Shown: positions 1 to 9,090 of the stretch, piece by piece
How positions within the stretch are numbered: the stretch's first letter is position 1
Layout: every line of letters starts with the position of its first letter
Source of the DNA: JBFLYC01 sp040756735
GTDB taxonomy: Bacteria; Bacillota; DSM-16504; Desulfitibacterales; Desulfitibacteraceae
Reading direction: 5' to 3'
Assembly (NCBI GenBank): GCA_040756735.1
Contig: JBFLYC010000009.1
Span: forward strand, 1-64,000
DNA length: 64,000 nucleotides
Position numbers and translations under genes: made by a program
Notes under the pieces: model-generated
What the model saw: only the letters and a program-made list of their open reading frames with translations
What the model was told of the DNA's origin: nothing
Database searches by the model: none

Positions 1-53
1 AACATAATATGGTATGTTCCAGTGTTACTTATTTCTCTTGCTTGCCTTGGCAT
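1..53 (-). CDS. REP-associated tyrosine (Y1/IS200-like) transposase, 5' end only
   Basis: Only the first 17 or so codons lie in the window; the gene runs off the left edge. The visible N-terminus (MPRQAREISNTGTYHIM) matches the usual start of RAYT/TnpA-REP proteins, which begin with MPR-x-AR and carry a YHIM-LRG strand. The ATG at 51-53 is preceded by AGGAGG about nine bases upstream, so the start is well supported. Family knowledge: RAYTs are single-copy HUH-like tyrosine nucleases that mobilise REP hairpins rather than themselves. The tandem REP-like units immediately upstream fit that partnership. The catalytic HUH and Tyr residues are outside the window, so activity cannot be judged. Confidence 0.72.
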   Translation of the reverse strand, partial: MPRQAREISNTGTYHIM

Positions 54-79
54 AATTTAACACCTCCTCTTTCTAAGTC

Positions 80-310
80 TATCACTTAAGAAATGGAGGT
101 GTCAATAGAACCGTCCCCTGTCACCCCGAGGTGTCAATAGAACCGTCCCCTGTCACCCCCCCCCGAGGTGTCAATAGAACCGTCCCCTGTCACCCCCTAT
201 CACTTAAAAAATGGAGGTGTCAATAGAACCGTCCCCTGTCACCCCCCTTAAAAAATGGAGGTGTCAATAGAACCGTCCCCTGTCACCCCCCCCCCTGTCA
301 CCCGCCGTGA
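80..310. repeat. Tandem REP-like units (five copies)
   Basis: Five near-identical units of about 32 bp, each containing GGTGTCAATAGAACCGTCCC followed by CTGTCACCCC, start near 97, 129, 166, 215 and 259. A partial CCTGTCACCC follows at 294-303. Some units are preceded by CTATCACTTAA-AAATGGA (80 and 198). Each unit can fold through GGTG-x-CA against TG-x-CACC with a conserved loop containing AGAACCGTCCC. Single copies recur at 16051 and 41164. Confidence 0.88.
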
Positions 311-342
311 CCCAATCCACCTCCCATAATTATCCATGGAAA

Positions 343-1047
343 TTAGTTTTCGAAATTACTCAATATATAACGAAAATACCCCAACAAGACTGCCCCAATA
401 ATTGCAAGCAATACATACAGCATAGCCTGGTCTTGACAAATGTTAATGACAGAAAAGCTCATTTGGGCTGATTTTACAAAATTAGGTATAAACAAACTTA
501 ATACTATTGTGATTATCCCAATAAATATCAGCAGTGCATTAAATACATGGGACGGATTGATATTCTTGTAGCGGATTGCCCACCTTGCGCCAAAAGCCGA
601 TACCATTATCAATAAGCCATAAGTACATGCTATAACCAACTCAAGTAAGATACCGGTTAGGTCAGTCTGCGCTTTGTATATCACGACACTTATTATCAAA
701 GCAAGCAGGCAAAAAGGACATGGCAAAAAGGCTGCCATGTACCGTTTCTTTTGCATTTTGCATATAGACCCATTGTTGAAATCATTGCAGCATGTACTTT
801 CATTTGCCATACCAAGGTATATGAGTAAAAAACCCAGCATTAATGAAACAACAAAAGTGTATTTTTCAACTATTACTATCAGCTGTCCTAAAAAGGGATT
901 GAAAAGTTTCATTAATACTATGAATAAAACACCTAAAGCTGCCGCAATAAAACATATCTGTTTCTTAGTCAGTAAAGCCGACCCAAGGATTAGCCCTGTT
1001 TTAATACTTAGAATTAAAAGAGCCAAGATTATTCCCAGAAAATCCAT
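343..1047 (-). CDS. DUF2162 polytopic membrane protein
   Basis: A 234-residue protein with about six hydrophobic segments; the N-terminus is itself a membrane helix. A short loop near residues 86-110 holds several cysteines (CC, then C, then PCPFC within the next helix), suggesting metal or thiol chemistry. It matches the DUF2162 'predicted transporter' family as I know it, which in methanogens and some anaerobes is found with CobN-like, MotA/ExbB-like and DUF2149 genes. It begins 4 bp after the cobN-like stop and is the last gene of the riboswitch-controlled operon. The substrate is unknown; cobalt, a corrinoid or a tetrapyrrole is inferred from context only. Confidence 0.7.
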   Translation of the reverse strand: MDFLGIILALLILSIKTGLILGSALLTKKQICFIAAALGVLFIVLMKLFNPFLGQLIVIVEKYTFVVSLMLGFLLIYLGMANESTCCNDFNNGSICKMQKKRYMAAFLPCPFCLLALIISVVIYKAQTDLTGILLELVIACTYGLLIMVSAFGARWAIRYKNINPSHVFNALLIFIGIITIVLSLFIPNFVKSAQMSFSVINICQDQAMLYVLLAIIGAVLLGYFRYILSNFEN

Positions 1048-1051
1048 GGTT

Positions 1052-4000
1052 TCATGCCCCTTGTCTTTTCTTAAAGTAGCCTCTCGCTATTAATCCTACC
1101 AAAGCAAGTCCTAGAATTATGCTTGAAAATGCGACTGCTGTCCTGGCTGCGGGATTCTGGTCCCCCTCGTCTACTTCCAGCTCATAAGCTCTTTTAACCC
1201 CTTCAGCGGCCTCATCTTGTGCCTCATCTTGGTCAAGTTCTTCAACTATATCTTGTATATCTTGGCTCTCTCCTGCCTGTGCAGCAAGAGCTTTTTCATC
1301 AGTACCGGCTGCGTCCGCCGGTCCGCCAAGGGCTAAATCAATCTGCTGTTCTTCTTCAGGTACTTCTTCTTTAGGACTAGGTATAGGTGTTTTTGCATCA
1401 TCCAGCAAATCAATTGTATCCTCATCTGTAATTTCTATTTCAAAGTCTTCTGCCGGTTCTTGTATCTCAATAATCTCTTGATAATCCTCTTCTGGAATAC
1501 TATGATGCTCAGTGTCCCTATCCCTATTCCTATCCTTAGTAGAATCTGTAGAATCTGGAGGAGCTGCAATATCCAAGTCTTTATCTGTTGCTAATTTAAA
1601 TATATTTTTAAACATATTCATTGTTTGACTGTCAAGCATGGAAAAACTTGCTGCCCATTCATTAAAAGTAATGTTGCCGCATGTATGATGACAGCATACC
1701 ACTCCATAGTCAACTGCCGTTTGAATATAGGTATCTGCCAACTGCCGCAGGATCTGGCTGTCTGCATTCCACATGTCTCTTCTGGCAGCTTCCAAGGTCC
1801 AACCTATGATAGACTGTAGAATGTATGGATCAAGCTGCTGTCGAATATCAGCATCAAATACAAAGATTTCAACTACCTTCTGCCATGCCCAATCGTCAAT
1901 AGCACTTAATGTAGCATCAATTAAAAACATGTTCTTGATATGATCTCCAATCTCAGCAGCGCCGGCATAACCCTCTTTAAGCATTCCTTCAATCCACTTT
2001 GGATTAAATACCCTGCTTCTTAACTCCGTAGCAATAAACTGGGCCAAAGTCTGGATCTTGGGATCGCCGCTGCGTGTGTTAATGATATAAGCTATAATAT
2101 CCTGCCCTGAATAATGCATTGCTGCCAATCTCAAGCCGCCAAGATATTGAGCCACATCATCATTGTCAAGAACTCCCCAAATTGAGTCTCTGATTTGTGT
2201 TACTACAGATACATTTTTTAATACTTCAGTAAAACTTTCCGGAGCAGGCTGCCCAAATATATTTCTTCCATATATATATGACATGCGATTCATATAAGCT
2301 TGAACCAAATCTGCTTCATTTTCCCAGGCTGTTGTTGTTTCTGCAAGTTCAGCCACGCCAGTCCCATAAGTGCCTGGGGCAGCACCATAGAGCCTTGAGG
2401 CTGCCAGAACTTCAGCGTCAGTTTCATCCATTCCGGCGCTGATGAGTTTTTCTTTTATAATCAGGTAATTCTTTCTTATCTTGTTTTTAGCAGGATCCTC
2501 ATCAAGCCCGGCAATTAGTCTAAAGGCATCATCAAGTATCTCTATTACATTTGGAAAGGTATCTCTAAACAATCCTGATATTGTTACAAGCACATCGATT
2601 CTAGGTCTTCCCAATTCTTCAAGGGGAGTAACCTTGATTGTATTAACCCTGTTATTCTGATCATAAACCGGCTCAGCGCCTATCAGCCTCAAAATAAGGG
2701 CTACCGTCTCTCCTCTAGTACGCATTGTCTCAATTGCCCACAAGATAACTCCAATAGTATCAGGGTATGCTCCTGTTTCTTGAAAATAGCTTTCAACCAA
2801 AGCATCCGCTGCCTTTTTCCCTATTTCCCAGGCAATTCTATCAGGCATTTCCCTGGGATCAAAAGTCACCAGATTTCTTCCAGTTGGCATGGCATCAGGC
2901 ACCCTGATAGGATCCCTCGCCGGACCAGGCTCAATATACATGCCATTGAGTGCATTTACAATTCCATTAATTTCATTGGCAGCCTCCAACAGTTTATTTC
3001 GGATGATGGCTCTTTGGGTCTCATTATCTCTATTTTCCCTGTCAAAACCAACAATTGAATCAATCATTTGTTCAAGGATTTCACCATCAAGGGTTCTTCC
3101 AAGAACATGCAGACCATAAGGCATTAATTCCCCTGCAATTTCCTCAAGATAATGATGAAGGCTCTCCACTGCCTCATCAAAATCCTCATGCAAGGATACG
3201 CCAAGCTCATCTTGCAGGTTATTCACTTCAACCATGGCCAAGATGTTTTCTTTTATAAGCTGTGCTCTTTCCTCATTGCCTGCACTCACAGCATCCATGT
3301 ACTGAATCATTAAATCCTGCAGTTCCTGCAGTTCACCATAAAGTCCCGGTTCAATCATGGGTGGAATAAGGTGCCCTATTGTAACGCCATAACTCCTGCG
3401 TTTTGCCTGGGTTGCTTCACCAGGGTTGTTCATTATATAGGGATATACATTTACCATATTGCCTATTAACTGGTCAGGCCAATCATCTTCCCCCTGACCC
3501 ACAGACCTTCCCGGGAGCCATTCCAGAGTGCCATGGGTGCCAAGGTGAATAACAGCATCTGCTTTAAACTCATTCTGCAGCCAGAAATAAAAGGCAATAT
3601 ACTGGTGAGGTGGCGGAAGAATGGGCGAGTGCGTAATTGCATCCGGATCATCTCCCCAGCCTCTTATTGGTTGTGGTCCAAAGAAAATGTTGCCCATAAC
3701 ATGACCGGGTAAAACTATTCTATCGTTGTGAACCATAATATTGCCCGGAGCCGGACCCCACTGTTCTTCTACCTGGTCACGCAGCTTTTGGGGCAAAGTA
3801 TCATACCATTCCAAATAGTCTTCAAGTGGAATTGTCATGGCCCCTGCTTCCAGCATCCTGTTAATTTCACCTGGCGCCCAGCTTCCTACATTTCGCCCCT
3901 TTGCATTAATAATGCTTTGTAGGCTTTCTGTACTTGTATCCCCGTCAATTGCATAACCTTCTTCCTTCAACCTGGTTAACAGTTCGGAAGCGCTTTCCAG

Positions 4001-5797
4001 TACATTCAAATAAGCAGCTTTAATTCCGTCCTTACCGCCATCATGATTATAATAAATCACGGCGATTTTCTTGTCTTCATTCTTTGCTCTAGCCAGCTTG
4101 GCCCAGGAAAATGCCCTGCCTGCCAGCCTGTTGGTATTATAGTCCAGAGGGACACGCCTTTCTATTAGGTTCCCTTCCCCATCGTCAACTTCACGTATCC
4201 CGCCAAGGAAAATAGGTTCTATCCTGCCATCCATTTCAGGAAATACCACCTGGGTAACAAGGCTGATATCAGTACCGTAGGGGTTATTCTCCCAGTCTTC
4301 AAGACTGCTGGTTTGTGTGGGAGCTATTACTGGAACTCCAAGTTCTTTCAACAAAGCAACACTATTTTCAGCCGTACCATAGAAATTAAAGCCCAACACG
4401 GTAATGAGCACATCAATCTGGGTTTGTCCATCTATCATAAAAAGATTCCTGACAAATTTGTCTCTGTTGGTACTTGAAGTTGGTGGAATGGCAAAAATAA
4501 TGTTGCCTCCCTGATCTTCAATTTTTCTAAGCAACTCCATCTGCATTTGAATGTCTTCAGCTACATACCAGGTCCTTTGAGTAGTAACGCCTATCCAGGG
4601 CCCTTCCTGCTTTTTCTTGCCGGCAGCATCGTACCAGGCCTGATAAGCCGGCAAAGTCTCAAAGACTCCTTCAAGGTCAGGTATGGTGTTTTTAGTGGTT
4701 TGAATAATTGTCTTTAATTCGTTGGCTAAATCAGGATAAGGCTGGTTTTCAGGTTCAGATTCGAGGAGAGAATTTATAGCAGCTGATAAATCTCCCGCTC
4801 CCGGGCTTACACCATGGGCAAATCCTCCATCCCGGACTCCATCATACCAGACATTCCATGCCGCATCTATAATAACAGCAGGTTTTTTATCTGGCTCATA
4901 AACTGATTCATACACCGACTGGGAAACACTATCTAAAAAATTATCTGCTTGCTGAAAGTGGTGGTATTTTATATCCCACAATCCTTGCTCTTCTTCATCC
5001 AAGCAGAGTGAATTATGGATAACCCTTGCAGCAAGCCTTAAGGCAAAATCCTTGTCATACTCTTGGTGATACTCTTCATCAATTTCATAAACCGCTTCAT
5101 ATACAGAGTAATAGGCAGTATTTACAACCTGCCCGGACTCAAATTCATCCTTATCATTTAAAGCATCCTTTATCTTAAGATGGAATTGATCCGGATTAAA
5201 CGGCAAGTTGACGGCATCAGGATGATAGATAAAACCAATGCCTGCCGGCAGCGGTGATGCAATTGGAGCAATTTCCTCTTGAACTGCCAGCCCTCCCTCT
5301 TTCCCCAGCCATAATAAAAGCCTGCGCATATTTTCTATACCTGAATTTGAAAAATAGGTTTTTAAATAAGCTGATTGACTATAATTCAATCGTCCATAGT
5401 CTCCCGAATAATCGGTTGTTGTATTGGTTATGTAAGCCTTACCCCCAACCTTAAGATCTTCCTGTATCATTGGGCCCAGGGTAAGCATGGTCTCTCCGCC
5501 TATCATCTCTAACAAAAGAGTATCTGTTTTTTCCAGCCTTTCTTTAACTAAATCAGGATAATCCCTGACAAAGGCTGCGCTAAAATATTTCACATCCAGT
5601 TGATATCCGGCATCTAACAGCAAGCTGTATGCTCTGCTCAATTGCGGCACATAGGTTGAAGCGCTTCCTAAAATTAAAGTTACTGTAGTTTTATTGGCTG
5701 CTTTTGCAGTTGGAACCATGTATATATTTAGTAAAAGTGATATCACCAGTGTCACTGTCATTATTTTTCTAAAAACTATCCTTTTTAAAAATTGCAT
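1052..5797 (-). CDS. Secreted, membrane-anchored CobN-like / magnesium-chelatase H-like protein
   Basis: A 1581-residue protein of the CobN/BchH superfamily, whose cytoplasmic members are the large subunit of ATP-dependent cobalt or magnesium chelatases. The signature HLGTHGTLEWLPG-R lies near residue 755, and a CCHHTCGN segment near 1400 is also typical. Unlike classical CobN it has a Sec signal peptide (residues 1-33), a long acidic Pro/Glu linker (about 1440-1545) and a single C-terminal helix with a KKRQ stop-transfer tail. The chelatase domain should therefore sit outside the cytoplasmic membrane. No CobS/CobT or ChlI/ChlD ATPase partner is nearby; instead an ExbB-like channel and DUF2149 precede it. 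Possible roles are corrinoid or tetrapyrrole binding, or metal insertion or removal powered by ion-motive force. These are inferences. Confidence 0.85.
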   Translation of the reverse strand: MQFLKRIVFRKIMTVTLVISLLLNIYMVPTAKAANKTTVTLILGSASTYVPQLSRAYSLLLDAGYQLDVKYFSAAFVRDYPDLVKERLEKTDTLLLEMIGGETMLTLGPMIQEDLKVGGKAYITNTTTDYSGDYGRLNYSQSAYLKTYFSNSGIENMRRLLLWLGKEGGLAVQEEIAPIASPLPAGIGFIYHPDAVNLPFNPDQFHLKIKDALNDKDEFESGQVVNTAYYSVYEAVYEIDEEYHQEYDKDFALRLAARVIHNSLCLDEEEQGLWDIKYHHFQQADNFLDSVSQSVYESVYEPDKKPAVIIDAAWNVWYDGVRDGGFAHGVSPGAGDLSAAINSLLESEPENQPYPDLANELKTIIQTTKNTIPDLEGVFETLPAYQAWYDAAGKKKQEGPWIGVTTQRTWYVAEDIQMQMELLRKIEDQGGNIIFAIPPTSSTNRDKFVRNLFMIDGQTQIDVLITVLGFNFYGTAENSVALLKELGVPVIAPTQTSSLEDWENNPYGTDISLVTQVVFPEMDGRIEPIFLGGIREVDDGEGNLIERRVPLDYNTNRLAGRAFSWAKLARAKNEDKKIAVIYYNHDGGKDGIKAAYLNVLESASELLTRLKEEGYAIDGDTSTESLQSIINAKGRNVGSWAPGEINRMLEAGAMTIPLEDYLEWYDTLPQKLRDQVEEQWGPAPGNIMVHNDRIVLPGHVMGNIFFGPQPIRGWGDDPDAITHSPILPPPHQYIAFYFWLQNEFKADAVIHLGTHGTLEWLPGRSVGQGEDDWPDQLIGNMVNVYPYIMNNPGEATQAKRRSYGVTIGHLIPPMIEPGLYGELQELQDLMIQYMDAVSAGNEERAQLIKENILAMVEVNNLQDELGVSLHEDFDEAVESLHHYLEEIAGELMPYGLHVLGRTLDGEILEQMIDSIVGFDRENRDNETQRAIIRNKLLEAANEINGIVNALNGMYIEPGPARDPIRVPDAMPTGRNLVTFDPREMPDRIAWEIGKKAADALVESYFQETGAYPDTIGVILWAIETMRTRGETVALILRLIGAEPVYDQNNRVNTIKVTPLEELGRPRIDVLVTISGLFRDTFPNVIEILDDAFRLIAGLDEDPAKNKIRKNYLIIKEKLISAGMDETDAEVLAASRLYGAAPGTYGTGVAELAETTTAWENEADLVQAYMNRMSYIYGRNIFGQPAPESFTEVLKNVSVVTQIRDSIWGVLDNDDVAQYLGGLRLAAMHYSGQDIIAYIINTRSGDPKIQTLAQFIATELRSRVFNPKWIEGMLKEGYAGAAEIGDHIKNMFLIDATLSAIDDWAWQKVVEIFVFDADIRQQLDPYILQSIIGWTLEAARRDMWNADSQILRQLADTYIQTAVDYGVVCCHHTCGNITFNEWAASFSMLDSQTMNMFKNIFKLATDKDLDIAAPPDSTDSTKDRNRDRDTEHHSIPEEDYQEIIEIQEPAEDFEIEITDEDTIDLLDDAKTPIPSPKEEVPEEEQQIDLALGGPADAAGTDEKALAAQAGESQDIQDIVEELDQDEAQDEAAEGVKRAYELEVDEGDQNPAARTAVAFSSIILGLALVGLIARGYFKKRQGA

Positions 5798-5831
5798 GAA
5801 TACCCTCCCCTTGTTTGCATTTGTGCCCAGC

Positions 5832-6146
5832 TCATTTTGTAACTTCCTCTATCAGAATCAGTCTGCCAGTTTCAGGGTCCTGATAAACTTTACCCATTTC
5901 CTGATAACCCTCTCCCCCGCTTTCCTGGATTTGAGGTATCTCCTTTAGTTCCCTACCCCTCTCCACATTAACAAAGATAATGTTCTGCAAATTCCATGAA
6001 AGAACTAAAGCAATCATCAAGCCAACGCAAAACACCAGCATTACATCAATTAGATTAGCTAGGCCGGACATGGGGTCATTTTCTGGTGCTTCCATAAAGG
6101 TTCTTCTTCTCCTGGTCCTCACCAGCAACCCACTCACTCCCTTCAA
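5832..6146 (-). CDS. DUF2149 single-pass membrane protein (ExbD-like position)
   Basis: A 104-residue protein with a basic N-terminus, the motif DPMSGLANLIDVMLVF leading into one transmembrane helix (about residues 25-52), and a short hydrophilic tail. This is the DUF2149 pattern. An aspartate at the start of the helix (LIDVMLVF) resembles the protonatable Asp of ExbD/TolR, so it could form the small partner of the channel protein. The chosen start overlaps the end of the channel gene by 71 bp and has GGAG about five bases upstream. An internal ATG at 6095 would give a 20-bp overlap and is an alternative. Confidence 0.75.
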   Translation of the reverse strand: MKGVSGLLVRTRRRRTFMEAPENDPMSGLANLIDVMLVFCVGLMIALVLSWNLQNIIFVNVERGRELKEIPQIQESGGEGYQEMGKVYQDPETGRLILIEEVTK

Positions 6147-6765
6147 TCAGCTCCAAAAGATTTTCAAAGTAGTTCATGTCCTTCTGGTACCAGCCTCTCC
6201 TAACCTTGGAAATCATTAATCCGACTGCTCCAACAGCTACTCCCAGAACAGTCGTATCAAAGGCGATGATTACAGCCTCAGATAAACCCTTGATATCCCC
6301 TTGTCCCAAAGCTGCAAGGCCTGGACCCAGGGGAATAAGAGTTCCCATTAAACCAAGGACCGGCCCCAACTTACATACAAGATCTGTCCTGTTAAGTATC
6401 TTAAGATAGTTGTATTCTTCCTGGTCCAGAATATCTTTCATAAGAACCTTTGTATTGTATCCGGAACTTTTCTTTGCAAGAAATTCATAAATAGTATCCT
6501 TTTGGCTTTTTTTCAAAAAACCATTTTCTACAGCCTGTCTTAAATTTTGCATCTGCCAAGGTGTGCTTTTATCTACGTCATATAAAGTTTTAATTAATTT
6601 CATATCTTTTTTGCTGCTCCTGGCCTGCTTCTCTCCCATTAAACTGCCAAATTCTATGAATATAAAGATTGCCATTGCCAGTAACCCTACCAGAACAGGT
6701 ATTAACATAGTTTGAGCAAGAGCATGTAAAATGATGGTTAAATATTCAGAGCCTGGAATATTCAC
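6076..6765 (-). CDS. MotA/TolQ/ExbB-family proton channel
   Basis: A 229-residue protein with an N-terminal helix (about 13-35), a cytoplasmic loop, and two C-terminal helices. The family motif KLGPVLGLMGTLIPLGPGL is at about residues 130-150, followed by FDTTVLGVAVGAVGLMIS. ExbB/TolQ/MotA proteins conduct protons or sodium ions and pass the energy to a partner that works across the envelope. It is the first gene after the cobalamin riboswitch and overlaps DUF2149. By family knowledge it should energise a partner, here most likely the surface CobN-like protein. No TonB-like protein is present. Confidence 0.85.
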   Translation of the reverse strand: MNIPGSEYLTIILHALAQTMLIPVLVGLLAMAIFIFIEFGSLMGEKQARSSKKDMKLIKTLYDVDKSTPWQMQNLRQAVENGFLKKSQKDTIYEFLAKKSSGYNTKVLMKDILDQEEYNYLKILNRTDLVCKLGPVLGLMGTLIPLGPGLAALGQGDIKGLSEAVIIAFDTTVLGVAVGAVGLMISKVRRGWYQKDMNYFENLLELIEGSEWVAGEDQEKKNLYGSTRK

Positions 6766-6783
6766 AATTCACCCTCCATTGAA

Positions 6784-6832
6784 AAACAAAAAAAACCAGT
6801 ACGCAAATAATAATTACGTGCCTCTGGTTTTC
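6784..6832 (-). terminator. Stem-loop with T-tract between riboswitch and exbB-like gene
   Basis: Arms AAAACCAG (6792-6799) and CTGGTTTT (6824-6831), with a further short ACG/CGT pairing, are followed on the minus strand by a run of T. It is either a second attenuator or the main expression platform for the riboswitch. Confidence 0.6.
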
Positions 6833-6885
6833 CAGTCAGCATTTTATTTATTAAAAACGCAAAAAGTCCTTAACAGTTGCTTAGA

Positions 6886-6918
6886 CGCAAAAAGTTCCTC
6901 AACGAAAGTTAAGGAACC
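6886..6918 (-). terminator. Intrinsic terminator of the cobalamin riboswitch
   Basis: On the minus strand GTTCCTTAAC-TTTC-GTTGAGGAAC (6894-6917) is a ten-pair stem closed by four bases and followed at once by TTTTT. It lies about 100 bp after the B12 box, where an expression platform is expected. Confidence 0.7.
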
Positions 6919-7014
6919 CATAGAATCTTCCAGCTATAAAAGTAATGCAGCAAATCAAAGCACCCCCCTATCATCCGTAGAGTATGTCTTCAAATCAACA
7001 GGCAGTTCTCCTGG

Positions 7015-7170
7015 CTCTAGATCATTGCTAACCCCAAGTCTTCCCAGGCATCATACCCAGTGACACATATTTTGGAGCAGCTAACTATTACAGTGGCGGG
7101 ACCGCACCGGATTCAAACCGGTTTCTCTATTAAGTCCTAAAAAGGACACCCATTAATTCCCTATTAAATT
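7015..7170 (-). promoter_or_regulatory. Cobalamin riboswitch (operon 343-6765)
   Basis: Read on the minus strand, the core has a GGTTTGAATCCGGTGCGGTC segment followed by CCGCCACTGTAA, the diagnostic centre of AdoCbl-type riboswitches (minus-strand equivalent of 7090-7128). A B12-box-like GCCTGGGAAGACTTGG follows at about 7034-7050. Two terminator-like hairpins come next, before the exbB-like gene. The downstream operon is therefore predicted to be switched off when cobalamin is plentiful. Confidence 0.92.
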
Positions 7171-7254
7171 TACTAAAAATATAACCTAAAAAAACATATT
7201 TTGTCAATATGTATGTACTCTTTAGTGTGTTTATACCCTTAGACATTTATACCC

Positions 7255-8106
7255 TTATATGTGTTTACACCTTACATCCCACCACATAACGGCCAGCTTG
7301 TATGAGAAGGTTTCCTTGATATATCCCTTTAAATCATGTTTTAAAATACAGTTTTTAAGCAGGTTGTCTACATACGGGCCACCCCTGCCAAAAATTTTAA
7401 AATAGGTGCGATAGTTTTCAATGACCACATCTGTTGCTTCGAGATAGCTGTAGGTTTGCTCCTCAAAAAACAGGTTAGTTAAAAATCCTTCCTGGTAAAG
7501 AATATTAAAAGGATAACAGATGTCAAAAGCTTTTCCCCTCATCTTTTCGCCCATTATTTCTTTCCACAGCATATCTCGTAAAGTACTGTGCATTTTTCCG
7601 GCATAACAAATATAAAGGCAGTATTTTTGAGAAGCCTGGTTCATTTTCATTAAAGTCTTAAAATCATAAATAGCAGGAGAATTAGCCGCCAGTACAATGT
7701 CAAATTCTTGAGCATAATTAACATCTTCCCAGTTTTCTTGTCTGACCTGAATGTTATTAATATTTTTGCTTCGTGCTTCACCGGCAAGGATTTCTAACAT
7801 TTTCTTGGATAAATCCAGAGCAACAACCTCACCGGCTTCTTCCCCCAGAGGCAAGGCAAAGGTTCCAGGACCACATCCAATATCCAGTACCCGAGTACTA
7901 TGCTCAATCAAGCCCATTTCCTTCCATTTTTGAATCATTTTTTTATTTTCAGGAACCAAAGCGTTTGCTGCCTTAAGGTATGTAGGTGCGTATTGATCCC
8001 AGAATTGATTCCAGGCAGCTGGTTCCTGCTGTCTGCTGTATAATGAAGATTTTTTTCGTTCGTCCTGCCAGATTTTATCAAAAAAATTGCTGTCAAGAGG
8101 TTTCAT
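7255..8106 (-). CDS. Class I SAM-dependent methyltransferase
   Basis: A 283-residue protein with the Rossmann SAM-binding motif VLDIGCGPGTFALPL near residues 72-86, an acidic residue ending strand 2 (VVALDLS), and a motif IV-like region (FDIVLAANSPA). The N-terminal 60 residues and the C-terminal half have no family mark that I recognise, so the substrate is unknown. It follows the two peptide/nickel-type permease genes with a 111-bp gap, in the place where the transporter ATPases normally sit. It could modify the transported metallophore or ligand; that is inference from position only. Confidence 0.8.
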   Translation of the reverse strand: MKPLDSNFFDKIWQDERKKSSLYSRQQEPAAWNQFWDQYAPTYLKAANALVPENKKMIQKWKEMGLIEHSTRVLDIGCGPGTFALPLGEEAGEVVALDLSKKMLEILAGEARSKNINNIQVRQENWEDVNYAQEFDIVLAANSPAIYDFKTLMKMNQASQKYCLYICYAGKMHSTLRDMLWKEIMGEKMRGKAFDICYPFNILYQEGFLTNLFFEEQTYSYLEATDVVIENYRTYFKIFGRGGPYVDNLLKNCILKHDLKGYIKETFSYKLAVMWWDVRCKHI

Positions 8107-8217
8107 TGTAATAGTCTCCTTTACAACTGTCTCCCATTATCATTATATGGTTAGGTATGGATTGGGTAAAAAATTTCCTGCTTGTATCAATGTGCTTAAC
8201 ATGTGATGGGATAGCGT

Positions 8218-9084
8218 CTAGTGAGGGTCAAGAGCATCTCTTAGCCCATCCCCTACAAAGTTAAAGGCAAGTACAGTGATCATGATTGCCAGGCCGGGGA
8301 AAATGGTCAAATGAGGAGCAGTCTCCATGAAGGGACGGCCGGCATTTAACATGGAGCCCCATTCAGGATCCGGGGGCTGCGCTCCAAGACCTAAAAAACT
8401 CAAGGCAGCTGCAGCCAGGATAACATGAGCCATATTAAAAGAAGCCATGACTATTACAGGAGCCATGACATTAGGTAAAATATGTTGGTACAAAATTCGA
8501 AAATCAGTTGCTCCCAGGGATCTTGCAGCTTGTACAAAGTCTTTTTCTTTTACAGAGAGAATAACTCCCCGTACTACCCTTGTGTAGCTGGTCCAGCCTA
8601 CAAGAGCAAGGGCCAACATTATACTAAAAAGGGATGGAGACAGTAAGCCTGCAATTGCCAGGGCCAGAATAAGACCGGGAAAAGCCAATACAACATCCAC
8701 ACATCTCATGATAATCTCACCAATAATTCCGCCATGATAGCCGGCAACAGCCCCAAGGATTACACCCAGGGAGGCTGATATGCCCACAACCACAATACCT
8801 ACCTGCAGTGTTGTCCTGGCGCCATAGATGAGCCTGCTGAATATACAGCGGCCAAGGTTATCTGTACCCAGGGGGTATTCGCTTCCAGGGGACATCAGAC
8901 GATGAGGCAGGTTGGTCTTAACCGGGTCATGAGGAGCAATATAGGATGCAAAGAGGGCAACTAAAAATAATATAAGAATTATAAGCAAGCCTAAAACCGC
9001 TGGTTTATTTCTTTTTAATATATAAAAACTGGTTTCATGAAAATATTTGTTCTCATTAGGTTTTGTCTCTATATCGTGCATCAA
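8218..9084 (-). CDS. Peptide/nickel-type ABC transporter permease (DppC/OppC/NikC family)
   Basis: A 288-residue inner-membrane permease with an N-terminal OppC_N helix (about 30-52) and the binding-protein-dependent transport domain. The EAA coupling loop is seen as AARSLGATDFRILYQHILPN (near 185-205). The end FVGDGLRDALDPH is typical of DppC. It starts just after the OppB-like gene (gap 6 bp). Substrate specificity cannot be read from a permease alone; the binding protein in the operon looks NikA-like. Confidence 0.92.
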   Translation of the reverse strand: MMHDIETKPNENKYFHETSFYILKRNKPAVLGLLIILILFLVALFASYIAPHDPVKTNLPHRLMSPGSEYPLGTDNLGRCIFSRLIYGARTTLQVGIVVVGISASLGVILGAVAGYHGGIIGEIIMRCVDVVLAFPGLILALAIAGLLSPSLFSIMLALALVGWTSYTRVVRGVILSVKEKDFVQAARSLGATDFRILYQHILPNVMAPVIVMASFNMAHVILAAAALSFLGLGAQPPDPEWGSMLNAGRPFMETAPHLTIFPGLAIMITVLAFNFVGDGLRDALDPH

Positions 9085-9090
9085 TTCACC

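Noticed and set aside
90..310. CRISPR array
   Set aside because: The repeats abut or are separated by short, irregular, low-complexity stretches with no unique spacers, and there are no cas genes. They fit REP units.
6731..7063. Plus-strand 110-codon open frame
   Set aside because: It runs opposite to the riboswitch and its terminators, has no ribosome site and no family resemblance.
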